Source: Candidatus Omnitrophota bacterium (lineage in GTDB: Bacteria; Omnitrophota; Gorgyraeia; 2-02-FULL-51-18). From it: 64,000 nt of DNA. The position numbers were made by a program, and so were the translations under genes. Position 1 is the stretch's first letter. Each line of letters begins with the position of its first letter. Positions 45,873 through 56,600 of the stretch are shown one piece after another. Location of the stretch: positions 1,295,893 through 1,359,892 of the forward strand of contig JAJVIE010000003.1 of the NCBI GenBank assembly GCA_022072175.1. The letters run 5' to 3'. Under the pieces are notes generated by a model that saw only the letters and a program-made list of their open reading frames with translations, made no database searches and was not told the origin of the DNA.

Positions 45873-48800
45873 TTACGCGGCGGCGCCGACGGCGCGCAGG
45901 GCAGTGTTGGCCTCGCGCAGGAGCTTGAGCAGTTCGAGCGGACGAACGGCCGGCAGATAGCGCAGGACACGCTCGCCCAACACACTGAGACCCGGCACGA
46001 CAGCGTCGCGGCCGGCGTAGAGAACTTTGGCGGCCACGACCATCACGCCGCGATGCGTTTCCGCGCGAGCATCTACCTGCATGAGCAGGGCTTCGCGATC
46101 GGGGTCCACGTCGCCGACCTGCAAGGATTCGCCGCCGGCCAGCACGAACGGCCCCTCGATGGCCCCTTGGACCGCCGCCAACGTATCCGCGCCTTCGACG
46201 AACAGGAGATCGAACGGCCCCGTCACCGGCTGGCCGCCCAAGTACAGGGAGACCTGTTCGCCGTAAGAGAGTCCCCGGTAGGCGTCGGTCATCGGCACCA
46301 CGATGGTGAAGCGCATGCCGGGGTCGAGACCACGGATATACGCGGCCTCTTCGAGGTATCGCGCGGTGTCCCTGCGGAAGGTCTCGTCCATGACCGCGAT
46401 GGTCTTCGATCCTTCACGCACTTCCGCGGGTTCGATGACGGTCTGACCGCGCACGATCGAGGCGTACGCGCGCAGAGCCGCCCCGACCGCGGCCGTAGCG
46501 TTCGCGATGAAGTCCTGGGATCCCGTATCTCCGGAGGCGGCCAACAGCGCCGACAACGCTTCACGGACGGCCGCCACGCGCTCGGCATCGCTCCGGGAAG
46601 CGAACGCGCGCTCCAGGAGCACGGCCAGCCGCGCTTCGTCGAGGGCCGACTCGGCCACGAACCGTCCTGAGGCGAACAAGCGGACACCGGATCCCGCGCG
46701 TACGGCCTCGATCGGGCCGACGGCCGGCAATTCGAGCTCTCGGAGGATACGGCGAAGGTCCTCGATGCGGCCCTCAAGACCGGCTGTCACCGCTCCGGCG
46801 GGAGTGATCACCGAGGGATCCTCGAGAAGAGCGGCCACAAAGCCCAGGAGCGCCTCGCCGCGGTCCAATTCGGCCTGACGACGGCGCTGACGGTCGACCG
46901 AGATATCCACCAGACGCTCGAGCACCGCGGCGGGATCGGACGGCCAGCTCGCCTGCGCTCCGAAAGCATCATCACCGACCAGCACGCGGTACGCTCCCGG
47001 GATGGCTACGGAGATATAGTCGTCGACCTGCGAGCGGTCCAGCGCTCTGAACTCGAACTGAGCCGACAGACCGGGACCCAACAGCTCACGCACCGCTTCG
47101 ATCCGGCGGTCCGCCGTTCCGGGGTCCGCGGCGACCACAGCAACCTCGATCGGAGCGGCGATCACGTCGATCGGAGCTCCAGCGGCCAGACGGGCTCCCG
47201 TACGGCCGGCGATAACGGCCGTGACGGCGGCACCCGCTCCGGAACCATCCGGCGCTTCGAACAACGTGATCCGCGAATCGATATAGTCCGCCGGAAAGAT
47301 CCTTTTGAGCCCGTCCCGGACCGCTTCCAGGTACCCAGGGATCCTCAACAGTGATCCATCGAGAGCGAAGGCGTACTCTCCGGTCGGAGCCGCCGTACGC
47401 TCCTGGTCGAGCAGGACACCGGCAAGCGCCACGCCGCCGACCAGGTGAGCGGAGCGGGTCACGATGTCCTTGGCCAGAGCCACCAATACCTCCACATCGG
47501 CCCGGCCCACGTTCGCGACCTGCATGTAGCGCCCGACCTCGGTGATTGCTTCCGCCTCACCCTGAGCGGTCGACAGGTCCAGCGCTAGCAACGTAGAGAG
47601 AAAGGTCGACGACACACCTTGATAGTCGGGGCTCTCGTACTGATGGTCCTGGATACGCGCGGAGCTTTGGCCGCCGAACAGCACCCCCTCGCTCACCAAC
47701 CGGTCGATCTTGATGCCGGCCAGCGGACCGAGGTACTTGCCCGACAGCGCTTTCTCGAAGAGCTGTTTGCCGGGGTTGGCTGACAGCTCGTCCAACCGGA
47801 CATCGTCCTCGTCCCGCTCGAATCCCGCGAACCTTGCGGTCTCGAGATTGATCGAGCGGCCGTACTTGCGGATCGCGATGTTGTGGCCCGTACCGACGAT
47901 GACGCCCGCGATGGTGCGCGGATCCAGGTACTGTCCGAGATCGCGGGTGCTTTCGGTGTCATTGACCAGGGCCGTGATCCGAACGTTGTCGACCCCGATG
48001 TCGGCCAGCTCCTTCTCGAGGATCGCAACAAGGTCCTCGCGCTCAGGACCGCTGCCGCGCGCGATCAACTGCGAGAAGTCGAAACCTTTGACACCCTGCG
48101 CATCGGGCGCGACGATACCGGTCCGGATGTCCGATTTGACGAGCGGGAACGAGAATGTAAAGCCCAGCTTATACTCCCGTGCCTTGGATAGGCCTTTGCT
48201 TTCCATGTAGCTCTTGACCTGAGCGGCAACGTAGCGGATGAGCGAATCACCTCCACCGGTAATGTGCTCACCGGGGATGGGCTGTTTGAGCGGCTCGGGA
48301 TCGACATCCAGCGTGCGGTCCCCGTTGAGGACGGCCGATCCGACGCGGAGATTGGTGCCGCCCAGATCGATATAGAGAGCCGTCTCCGCTTCCTCTCCCG
48401 TCGGGGCAGCGACGGCGGTCTCGATGTTGGGGAAAGCCGCCCCATCCTGCCCCCTAAGCTCGATCTGACGGCTGAAATCCTGCGCCCAGCCCCGGATCTG
48501 GCCATCGGCTACGCCCGACCATGCCGCCAACCGGGCTCCGGCCGGACGTGCGGGCGGCTGGACAGGCTGCTGCCCGGGCTGTTGTTGTGCCGGCGCAGGG
48601 GCCGGAGGCGTCTGGCGCGGACTACGCAGCCAGGTCCATGTGGAACGGGCGATCAGCACGAACCGGCGCAGAAGACCCCGATACGGAGCGGACCATCTGT
48701 AGCCCACGAGGTTTCCTTTGCGGTCCTTATACACGCCCGTCACGTAGTCACCCGAGACGATGCTGACCGCCGCCATCAAGTACGGAATAAGGATGATGGG

Positions 48801-51800
48801 ACCGTACGGTGTCATCATGAGGACTGCGATCAGATAGGCTGTGACACCCGCCATGCCGATGATCCCATTGAGCGGGAAACCTTTTTCGCCGAAGAGCTTG
48901 AACAATAGCTGTTGCTCGAACCGCTGGTCCGGCGTGAGCTTGGCCAGGAGCGCTTCCTTCTCGGTGCGGATGAACTCGAACCTCTCGAGCGAGGCCAACC
49001 ACACGCCCCGGAAGAAGAACGGGATCATGAACACGTAGAAAGGCATCGCGAACCAGATGTCCGCCAGCGCGCGGCCCGCGCCTTGCCAGAAGCTCCCGGT
49101 GTCCCTCCAGTGACGGACGAAGTTGTTGACGTTGATCGCCTCCAACAGGAGGAAGCTCGAACCCACGAAGAACGCGAAGGGCTTGAGGAACGCCAACGCC
49201 GAGAACGGCGATAGGATCGGCAAGGCCACGATCAGGGCGATGGCGAACACCGCGCTGAAGTAGTGCGCCCACAGGAACAGATGCGAGAGTTTCACGTCGA
49301 ACCCGAGCTTGGGATTGGACATCACCGCGAACTGTCCGCGGTCCATCATGAAGCGCGTGACGTTCATACCGTAGCGCATCTCGGTGGCGGTCACATCGGC
49401 CACCGGACGGCCCCACTCCTTGCCGTAATACTCGATCTGTACGCCGGCGACACGCTCCTGATAGCGCTGGAGGAGGAGCACCGCTGACGAATCCTCTCCC
49501 GGAGGGGTCAGGAGGGCTACGACGTACAACGCCACGCCTCCCTTGCCGTAGAACGTGAGCTGCTCTGGCGTTCCGCGCTGGACCTCGCCGGTCCAGACCT
49601 CCTGCGCGATCGAGTATAGGCGCGTGACCGGGAAGGCGTCCGTGCTGGAAGCCCAGATCTTCATCATCATGTTGACGGCGATGATCTGGGGGTTCCGGGT
49701 CTCGCTCTGCAGAGTGGCCCAGTTGACGCGCCAGACGTTCTGACCGGGATACGCGCGCACATGCGCGTCGAAGTTGTCCTGTCGTTGGTACGACTGCCAA
49801 AGGTCGGCCCCGATGGCGGAGTTCTTGATGGGCAGGAGCTCGTCCCCGCGGTTGTGGAACGCGTAGTTGACGCCCGAGGCGTTGGCACGCACGACCACGG
49901 CCGCGCTCTGGTCGAGCTTGTCGAGCGACGCCAGAAGGTCCGCTCGCTGGACCGGCGTCGCGGCCGCCAGCACGTTGACGATGTCGGTATCGGCGGCCCT
50001 GCGCCAGGCCGTGTATTCCGCCGCCCACTGATCGATGGTGGCGAAGATGCTCTTGTCCGCGGCCGCCGCGGGATCGAACTCGCGGAGCCCTTCCACCAGA
50101 CGTGTACGGGCATCCGTGAGTTCCGGCGTGACCAGCACTGCAGGGGTCAGAGCGGCGAGCTTTCCTGAGAGCTCGGCGGCCGGCGTGCCGGTGATGTTGG
50201 AACCGCCGGACTGGCCGGCGAAGTTGAGATACAGCGGAACGCTCTTGTAGATCTGGCGGAGCTTGGGTCCGGTCATGGCCGCGTAGACCTCATAGCCTTC
50301 GGCGAACACCCGCCCGGCAGCCGCCGCGGCCTCCTGGGAGGTCAGCGTCTCGTCACGCGACAACCAACGCTCAACGAGCGCATCCGGCACCGTCGCGACC
50401 GTGGTCTGCAAACGCTCATAGGCTTCCTGGACCGTCGAACCATCGGCCGTGACCGCTTTGACCGCCCTGTGATAGCCGAGGTCGCCGACCTCGTACGAGA
50501 AGCGCAAGTGGTACTCGAGGTGGTCCTGCGCCAGGGAGTGGATGACCGAAGAATCGTTGGGACGGATCTCGTTGAGCCAGCGCTCGACACCCTCGATGAC
50601 CACCTGTCTCTGCGCGGGAGACAGTGGCGTCAAGGCAGCTCCCGGGGACACGCCGTCATAGACCAGGGCCTTGATGTCCGTCCATTCGTTGACCCGTGAC
50701 AACGCGGTCAGGAACGGCTCCGGGATACCCTGTTCGCGCAAACGCTCGATGGCGTTGGCCCACTCGGCCGGATGTGTTCGGGCGGTGTACCCCAAGAGCG
50801 AGGTCTGGCGATCGGGGTTGTCGGGATCGGCGCTGAACGTGCCCAGCGTCGCCGAGTTGGCGAACGTGTGCGTGATCAGCTCTCCGGCGCCCATCACGTG
50901 CGAGCTGGTCGGCTGCAGCAGCTCGTAGGGGTCGAGTTCCGGCTTGCGCTGGCTGACCGCGTGGAAAGCCATCTTGAGGATATCGAAAGCCTTCTTGGAT
51001 GCCGGCTGAACGAACTCCCCGCGGCCCTGCAAAGCGGCCTGCCACGAGGCGGCTTCCTGGTCCGAGAGCAGCTGTTTGTCGACGCGAAGGTCCTCCACCA
51101 GCCGCGACAGGTACTCACCGAAGTTCTCCCCGGTGGACAAGAGCGGCCCTGACGCCTCCTCGGCGCTCTGGATCTCCCGGTACCACTTACCGAAGGTCGC
51201 GGGCCAATGGCCACCGAACCTGAAGAACGACCTCCATCCGGTGAGACTACGCGCCGTATCGCTCCAGAAACGGTCGTTGAGCAGGACCAGACTGTAGAGC
51301 GCCTTGGTGATGTGGTAAACGGACATGATCGTCGGCACGAACATCAGGAGCATCAGCGCCGTGGTGGACAGGAACCCGAGGCTCAGCGGGTTGATGAGGA
51401 TCAGTTTCCAATACAAGTGGTGCGTCAACAGTCCCATCATGTAGACGTTGGCGGCGGTCATGACCGGCAGGAAGAACCAGCGCCCACGCTCGCTGGCCGC
51501 TTTGCCGAAGATCACCGGCAGGATGAGCGGTACCGCTCCCAAGATCATCGCTCCGAGCGCCAGCGAACCGTTGATCGCGACGAAGATGCCTACGCCGGTC
51601 AGAGCGGCGGCCGTGACGCCGAAGAGCAGTCTGTTGAGCGGGCTCGTGCCGCGCAGACCCCAAAAATCCATGAGATCGGTCAGCGAGCCGAGGATGCGTC
51701 GCACGTACAGCTCGTACAGGCCCAGGCCAGCGCTACCCTTACCCCTCATCCGATCGTCGGCCTTGGCCGCCTTGGGATAGTCCTCACGGAACAGCTCGTC

Positions 51801-53600
51801 CGTCCGTCCGCGCAGGACACCCGCGACGGACTCGACGCGCGCGGCATCACCCGAGGACCCGGCCGCCGCCAACGCCGACAGGTCCTGTCCGGGCAGAAGC
51901 TGTTCGAGCGTGAGCTTCTTGCGATTGGCGACCTGGAACAGGTCGAACAGCTCAAGATCGGTGAACAGCTCGATCAGCTTCTTCTCCGTGGGGAGCCAGG
52001 GTTTGCGCTCCGTCACGGCTTTGTAGCGGGTCTTGCCGATCTCGTGGTTCATCGTCGGGACGAAGATGTTACGGATCAGGTCCAGTCTCGCCACGGCGGC
52101 CGCGGCACCCCCGGGACCGTTGAGCAGGGGCTTGATCTCGCGCGCGACGAAGAGGACGAACGGCGCGATCGTGACCGCCTGCTTGAGCGCATGACCGCCG
52201 CTCAGCGTCGAGGTCAACTGCAGGAGCTTGGTGAGCGCGTACTCCTGCAGGTCCACCGGCTCGACCTCGGGGACGAGCGAGTGCGTGTTGTACACGATGT
52301 TGCCCGTACGGAAATACTCATCGATCAGCGAGGGGTCGCGGGCCACGTGCTGATAGATCTGGCCCAGCACGCCTTCGCGTATCTTGTCTGCGGCGTGCTG
52401 GGGCACCGCGTCCCCGAACGTCGAGGTCAGCACGCGATCGAACGCCGGATCGACGATCGTATCGGAGATCACGTTCTGGACGAAGGTCTTGAAATTGACC
52501 CTCTCTCCGGCCCGGCGCACGACGGCCTCGCGCAGCACATCAGCGACACCGGGCTGACCCTGCTCGATCAGGCCTGCGATACGCCGCAACATATTGGACG
52601 ACCGGGTATAAGGAAGATCTTGCACGACCTCGAGGTCCCCGCTGGCGATCCTCTGCATCGCTTCGAACTCGGCCAACGCGACCAGTCTCTGCTGGACATG
52701 GTCCCACAGCTGAGCGCCCCGCTTGCCCTCAACGACTCCTCCAGCCGAGTAATCCCTGACCGCGCGTTCGAAAGCCGCCCGGGCCTCCCCCTCATCGCCG
52801 AGGAGCCCCGAGCCCAACACATCCCGAATGACGGTCGCCTTGTTGTAACCGGTGGCCGCCTGCAGGTCCTGCCAGGCCGTAGCCGGCGTGATCCGCGGAG
52901 CCCGGCGGGCCGGGTCAAATGGATCGACGGGTCTGTCGCTGAAATCCCCGCCGAAGCGGTCATAGATCGCATCGGCCTCCTGTGACGAGAATCCGTGCGC
53001 CTGCAAATGCCTCTGTGCGTAAGCCCGGCGTTGATCCCCCTGAATGTGCTCGGGGATCACCAGTCGTCCGGCCAACTCGACATGCTGGGCATAGCGATGG
53101 CTCGTCGCGAGCGCCAGTCGGGCTCCGGCAGGACGAGCCGAAGTGCGGATACCGCTGATGACGGCCGTGACTTCGCCCCGGGCCGCATCCACGATCAGAT
53201 CGAATCCCGAACCGATCTCGCGCAGCTCTTCTCTGAGCTGGAACATGCCGATACCGGCTCCGCTTTCACGGAAAGCATCCTCCGGAGCCGTGGACAGGCC
53301 TACGATGAACGGCAGTTCGGCATCGGGCAGAGCGGCCAGGTCGACCGGTGTGGCCGGCTCCCATCCGTCTCTCATCCGATCCGGCAGCTTCTTGAGATCG
53401 TCACGTACCGCAAGTGCATTGTCCCGGCGCACGAGCGCCCCGCTCTGCGCCAGGACCTGAGCTTTGCTTCTCAGCTCGGCCAACGGCAACTGTCCCTTGT
53501 TCGTCACGCGGATGTCGACGGTCCCGCGCTTGGAGCCGTTGACGAGCGCGACCTCGACGTAGTCCCGGCTCGATGGAGAATGATCGATCGCGTTCCGATA
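45873..53600 (-). CDS. Giant multidomain protein, C-terminal frame (GHKL half, membrane blocks, hexokinase)
   Basis: 2544 codons as read from an internal GTG at 53507; truly the continuation of the gene to its right after a one-base frameshift (about 53594). In order: G-box of a GHKL ATPase (GAGIGMFQLREELREIG, ~residue 86); GARLA at ~129; an alpha-helical region; membrane block with ~5 helices (~605-730); long soluble region; second membrane block (~1415-1600); Gln/Pro linker; GARLA at ~1657; eukaryotic-type hexokinase (~1705-2095: YIDLGGTNLRVG, FTFSFPLVKSD, ALVNDTEST, GVIVGTGHN, NPGKQLFEKALSGKYLG, DGSGAGAA); GARLA at ~2105; a C-terminal ~440-residue helical region. Likely membrane-bound with cytoplasmic enzymes. 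Confidence 0.8.
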   Translation of the reverse strand, partial: YRNAIDHSPSSRDYVEVALVNGSKRGTVDIRVTNKGQLPLAELRSKAQVLAQSGALVRRDNALAVRDDLKKLPDRMRDGWEPATPVDLAALPDAELPFIVGLSTAPEDAFRESGAGIGMFQLREELREIGSGFDLIVDAARGEVTAVISGIRTSARPAGARLALATSHRYAQHVELAGRLVIPEHIQGDQRRAYAQRHLQAHGFSSQEADAIYDRFGGDFSDRPVDPFDPARRAPRITPATAWQDLQAATGYNKATVIRDVLGSGLLGDEGEARAAFERAVRDYSAGGVVEGKRGAQLWDHVQQRLVALAEFEAMQRIASGDLEVVQDLPYTRSSNMLRRIAGLIEQGQPGVADVLREAVVRRAGERVNFKTFVQNVISDTIVDPAFDRVLTSTFGDAVPQHAADKIREGVLGQIYQHVARDPSLIDEYFRTGNIVYNTHSLVPEVEPVDLQEYALTKLLQLTSTLSGGHALKQAVTIAPFVLFVAREIKPLLNGPGGAAAAVARLDLIRNIFVPTMNHEIGKTRYKAVTERKPWLPTEKKLIELFTDLELFDLFQVANRKKLTLEQLLPGQDLSALAAAGSSGDAARVESVAGVLRGRTDELFREDYPKAAKADDRMRGKGSAGLGLYELYVRRILGSLTDLMDFWGLRGTSPLNRLLFGVTAAALTGVGIFVAINGSLALGAMILGAVPLILPVIFGKAASERGRWFFLPVMTAANVYMMGLLTHHLYWKLILINPLSLGFLSTTALMLLMFVPTIMSVYHITKALYSLVLLNDRFWSDTARSLTGWRSFFRFGGHWPATFGKWYREIQSAEEASGPLLSTGENFGEYLSRLVEDLRVDKQLLSDQEAASWQAALQGRGEFVQPASKKAFDILKMAFHAVSQRKPELDPYELLQPTSSHVMGAGELITHTFANSATLGTFSADPDNPDRQTSLLGYTARTHPAEWANAIERLREQGIPEPFLTALSRVNEWTDIKALVYDGVSPGAALTPLSPAQRQVVIEGVERWLNEIRPNDSSVIHSLAQDHLEYHLRFSYEVGDLGYHRAVKAVTADGSTVQEAYERLQTTVATVPDALVERWLSRDETLTSQEAAAAAGRVFAEGYEVYAAMTGPKLRQIYKSVPLYLNFAGQSGGSNITGTPAAELSGKLAALTPAVLVTPELTDARTRLVEGLREFDPAAAADKSIFATIDQWAAEYTAWRRAADTDIVNVLAAATPVQRADLLASLDKLDQSAAVVVRANASGVNYAFHNRGDELLPIKNSAIGADLWQSYQRQDNFDAHVRAYPGQNVWRVNWATLQSETRNPQIIAVNMMMKIWASSTDAFPVTRLYSIAQEVWTGEVQRGTPEQLTFYGKGGVALYVVALLTPPGEDSSAVLLLQRYQERVAGVQIEYYGKEWGRPVADVTATEMRYGMNVTRFMMDRGQFAVMSNPKLGFDVKLSHLFLWAHYFSAVFAIALIVALPILSPFSALAFLKPFAFFVGSSFLLLEAINVNNFVRHWRDTGSFWQGAGRALADIWFAMPFYVFMIPFFFRGVWLASLERFEFIRTEKEALLAKLTPDQRFEQQLLFKLFGEKGFPLNGIIGMAGVTAYLIAVLMMTPYGPIILIPYLMAAVSIVSGDYVTGVYKDRKGNLVGYRWSAPYRGLLRRFVLIARSTWTWLRSPRQTPPAPAPAQQQPGQQPVQPPARPAGARLAAWSGVADGQIRGWAQDFSRQIELRGQDGAAFPNIETAVAAPTGEEAETALYIDLGGTNLRVGSAVLNGDRTLDVDPEPLKQPIPGEHITGGGDSLIRYVAAQVKSYMESKGLSKAREYKLGFTFSFPLVKSDIRTGIVAPDAQGVKGFDFSQLIARGSGPEREDLVAILEKELADIGVDNVRITALVNDTESTRDLGQYLDPRTIAGVIVGTGHNIAIRKYGRSINLETARFAGFERDEDDVRLDELSANPGKQLFEKALSGKYLGPLAGIKIDRLVSEGVLFGGQSSARIQDHQYESPDYQGVSSTFLSTLLALDLSTAQGEAEAITEVGRYMQVANVGRADVEVLVALAKDIVTRSAHLVGGVALAGVLLDQERTAAPTGEYAFALDGSLLRIPGYLEAVRDGLKRIFPADYIDSRITLFEAPDGSGAGAAVTAVIAGRTGARLAAGAPIDVIAAPIEVAVVAADPGTADRRIEAVRELLGPGLSAQFEFRALDRSQVDDYISVAIPGAYRVLVGDDAFGAQASWPSDPAAVLERLVDISVDRQRRRQAELDRGEALLGFVAALLEDPSVITPAGAVTAGLEGRIEDLRRILRELELPAVGPIEAVRAGSGVRLFASGRFVAESALDEARLAVLLERAFASRSDAERVAAVREALSALLAASGDTGSQDFIANATAAVGAALRAYASIVRGQTVIEPAEVREGSKTIAVMDETFRRDTARYLEEAAYIRGLDPGMRFTIVVPMTDAYRGLSYGEQVSLYLGGQPVTGPFDLLFVEGADTLAAVQGAIEGPFVLAGGESLQVGDVDPDREALLMQVDARAETHRGVMVVAAKVLYAGRDAVVPGLSVLGERVLRYLPAVRPLELLKLLREANTALRAVGAAA
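47184..47198 (-). other. GARLA motif 5, after the hexokinase domain
   Basis: Protein context IAGRTGARLAAGAP. It follows immediately after the last conserved hexokinase strand (DGSGAGAAVTAV). Codons differ from the other copies. Confidence 0.7.
48525..48539 (-). other. GARLA motif 4, before the hexokinase domain
   Basis: Protein context PPARPAGARLAAWSG, after a Gln/Pro-rich linker and about 50 residues before the LGGTN motif. Confidence 0.7.
53112..53126 (-). other. GARLA motif 3, after the GHKL ATPase domain
   Basis: Protein context TSARPAGARLALATS, following the ATPase G-box by about 40 residues. Confidence 0.7.
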
Positions 53601-56600
53601 ACCTCACCGATCGCGAATTTCAGATTGTCGAGACGATGATCGCCGGCGGGATAACGCCGGCCCAACCCTGTCTGATAGGTGTACCGGAAACGGTCCGTGG
53701 ACCATCCCACTTCGTATTCAAGGATCCGCGTGAGGGTCAATCCCGCCAGCTCGTAGGGCGTAAGCTCCCGGAGACGGTCCAGGATCTGCGTCGGGTTCAG
53801 ATCGAGCAGGCCGTCCAACCAAGCGTCGAACTGCTGAGCGTTCGTTCCCATATCCGGGTGAAGCGCTCCGTCCGAGAGAATGGCTTCGAAGACACGGCGG
53901 ATGTCCGCTTCCCTACGATCGCCCTCGATCGCATCCAGCAGCTGTTCCTTGAACTGGCGGCGGGCATGCCGCAAGAGCGCCGTCTGCGCCAACCTCGCCC
54001 CCGCCGAAGCGCTGTACACGCTCTCGGCCACGGCCAGGAAGTCGGGGTTACGGTGCTGTTCAAGGAGCAGGGGTCCTGTGCCGGGCACTTCGGGCCTCTG
54101 GTCCTTGGCGGGTACGCCCACGACCACGTTGACCGGGGACTTGAAGGCGTTGATGGCCAGGCCCGGCTGTTGGATGGCTCTGGAGCGGGTCAGGCGCGTC
54201 ACCGAGTCGGTGTAGAAGTTCTCGGGGATATAGTAGACGAGATCGCCCTTGGCGGTCTTCTGGACCTTCTTGGTCAGCGCGAAGTCGGTCTCGCGCTTGT
54301 CACGGACCTGGGAGGCGATGAACGAGAAGGTCAGCATCCGGTTGAGGAAGGGGCTGGAGTCGGTGAAGGTCTTGGTGGCCGGGGACTTGAGGGCGTGTCC
54401 CTCGATCGTGAAGTCCGTATCCCCTGTGACCGTGGCCGCCGAGCCGCCCTTCTGGCCGGTGAGGTTCAAGAGACCTTCGAAGATCGTCTCATAGGCGCCG
54501 TTCTGGGACTTGTTCAGGTGCAACAGGAGCGCCAGACGGTCGATCGGCAGAGCCTCGCTCGTCAGCTGGGGGTTGTCATCGATGTTGGCGTTGGAGACGA
54601 TCTTGCCCCCTCTCTCCAGGAAGTACTCATAAGGAGAGCGGTCGGTGACGTACTGGGGCTTGCCGTTGACCGTCACGGTGAATCCGGTGCCCGCGGCCTT
54701 GAGGTCATGGCTGATGAGGCCATGGCCGAACACATGGCGGACGGGTTCCTCCAGGCCATAGGTCTGGGCATCGGTGTCGGTCATGGGGCTGAACGAGCCG
54801 TCGGATCTCCGCAGGTACACCGGGAAGGTGTTGGCCTGCACGAAGAGGATGTTCCTGGGATCGAACCCGAAGAAGCCATTGTCCACCCACTCCTGGACGA
54901 TCTCAGCACCCGTCAGGGAGTTGATGCTGACGATGAGCTTGCCGTTCTGGCGGACGAACTCCTCGGGTGAGAGCTCAGAGCGCAGTTCCCTTGAGAGCTT
55001 CTCGAGCTCCGCGCGGTACTGGATCACCTCATGGGCGCCCAGGCTCAGCGACAGGAGGTACTGCTGGAAAGCGTTGTCCTGGGCGCGAGAGGCCTCCTGC
55101 TGCACCTGGTCCTGGAAAGCCTCCAGACGACCCCGGATCGCCTCGTTCTCCGCGTCGTTCTTGCCTCCGAAATCCGCCAGGGGGATCGACCGTAAGTCCA
55201 GCGTGGCGAAGTTGGACAGACGGTACAGGGACTTGGCCCCTCCGCCGAGGATGGAGGCCGCGCGGGTGGCTTGACCGCCCCACAATGAGAGCTTCACGAA
55301 CTCGCCTCTGGCGACGGCTTCCTTGGCTTCGGTACGGGCTTGCTCGCCCTCCGAGGAGGCCAGGAACGCGTTGAGGTCGACCGGCTCACTGCGGCGGACG
55401 CTGGTGATGTCCGAGTAGGTGTTGGCCAGGTCCACGGTGGCATCCGGCACGGCAGCGGCATCCGAGGCCAAGCCGAACTCGGTGGTCAGACGGGCCGAGA
55501 GCCCGTCGAAGTAGGTCTGAGTGATCCCCAGGATGTTGTCGTACGAGGCGGAGCGCTCCTGGATGGCCAGGCGGGCTCCGTCGGTGTCCGTATCTGCGGA
55601 CGGAGGAGCGGCATCGGTCGTCTCACCCAAGCCCTCGATGAACACCTGGTCCAGCGCGCTCAAGTCCGCTGCGGAGGGATTGCCCGAGTGATGCCCGCGA
55701 TCCCGGCGCCCGAGATAGCGCATCGCCACGGGCACCGACAGCAGGGCCGCGCCGCCCAGGAGCGCCAGCACGTACCAATGGGCCATCAGGTCCCTGAGGG
55801 GATCGTAGTAGACAGCGAGTTCCGCGCGGCCGCTCTCGTCAGGCTGTTGCAGATCGACAGCCCGGCCTTCACGCTCCACACGATCGGCGATCACCTCGTG
55901 CGTCTCCACCCCGGCCCAACCGCCGACCCCGCGCGCGATGACACCGGGCAATGAGTTGTAGACCTTTTCGGTGATCGGATTGCGATAGGGATCGACGTGC
56001 ACCAGACGGTTGGCGTCATCGCCCTCGATGATCGCCACCAGTTCGCCGTTACGCACCAGGAAATTGGACGGGCCGTAGAACGGTGTGGTGGTGTCGAATT
56101 TTTCGGACGTGAGCACGAACACCTCCCCGGTCGTCGGATGCACCCACGCGCGGGTCACAAAATAGCTGTGGCGATACTCTTGGCCCTGCACACCGTAGGT
56201 CCTGCCGTCGAAAGGACTTTCATAGGTCCGGCTGGCGTAAGGACCGGCGACGGGATCGGACGTCTTGCCGATGCGGTGGATGTACAGCGGAAAACCGTCC
56301 TTGGAGTAGAGCTTCCACTCTTCATCGACGTAATGTTCCCATAGAAGGCCGGTGGTCACGTTGTAGCCGACCAACACATGCGGGTCGGACATCTCCTGTC
56401 CGTTGCGCAGTTCACTGACCATGCGGTAGATATACTCGTTACGGTCCTTGTCCCAGGTCACGAACGTGGTTTCACGCAGGATCTCCTGGTGCGCGCCGCC
56501 CACGGCGACGACCTCACCGGCGGCCACGCCGTACGGCACGCGGGGATCCTGCGACCACTTGATGAAACGCACGCTGCCGCGGCTGACACGCGCGAAATCC

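Noticed and set aside
51207..52985. 592-codon plus-strand reading frame over the giant gene
   Set aside because: Charged, repetitive composition with no recognisable motif; the minus strand has membrane helices and continuous coding character.
53585..53605. Programmed ribosomal frameshift in the giant gene
   Set aside because: No slippery heptamer or following pseudoknot is evident at the junction; an indel is simpler.
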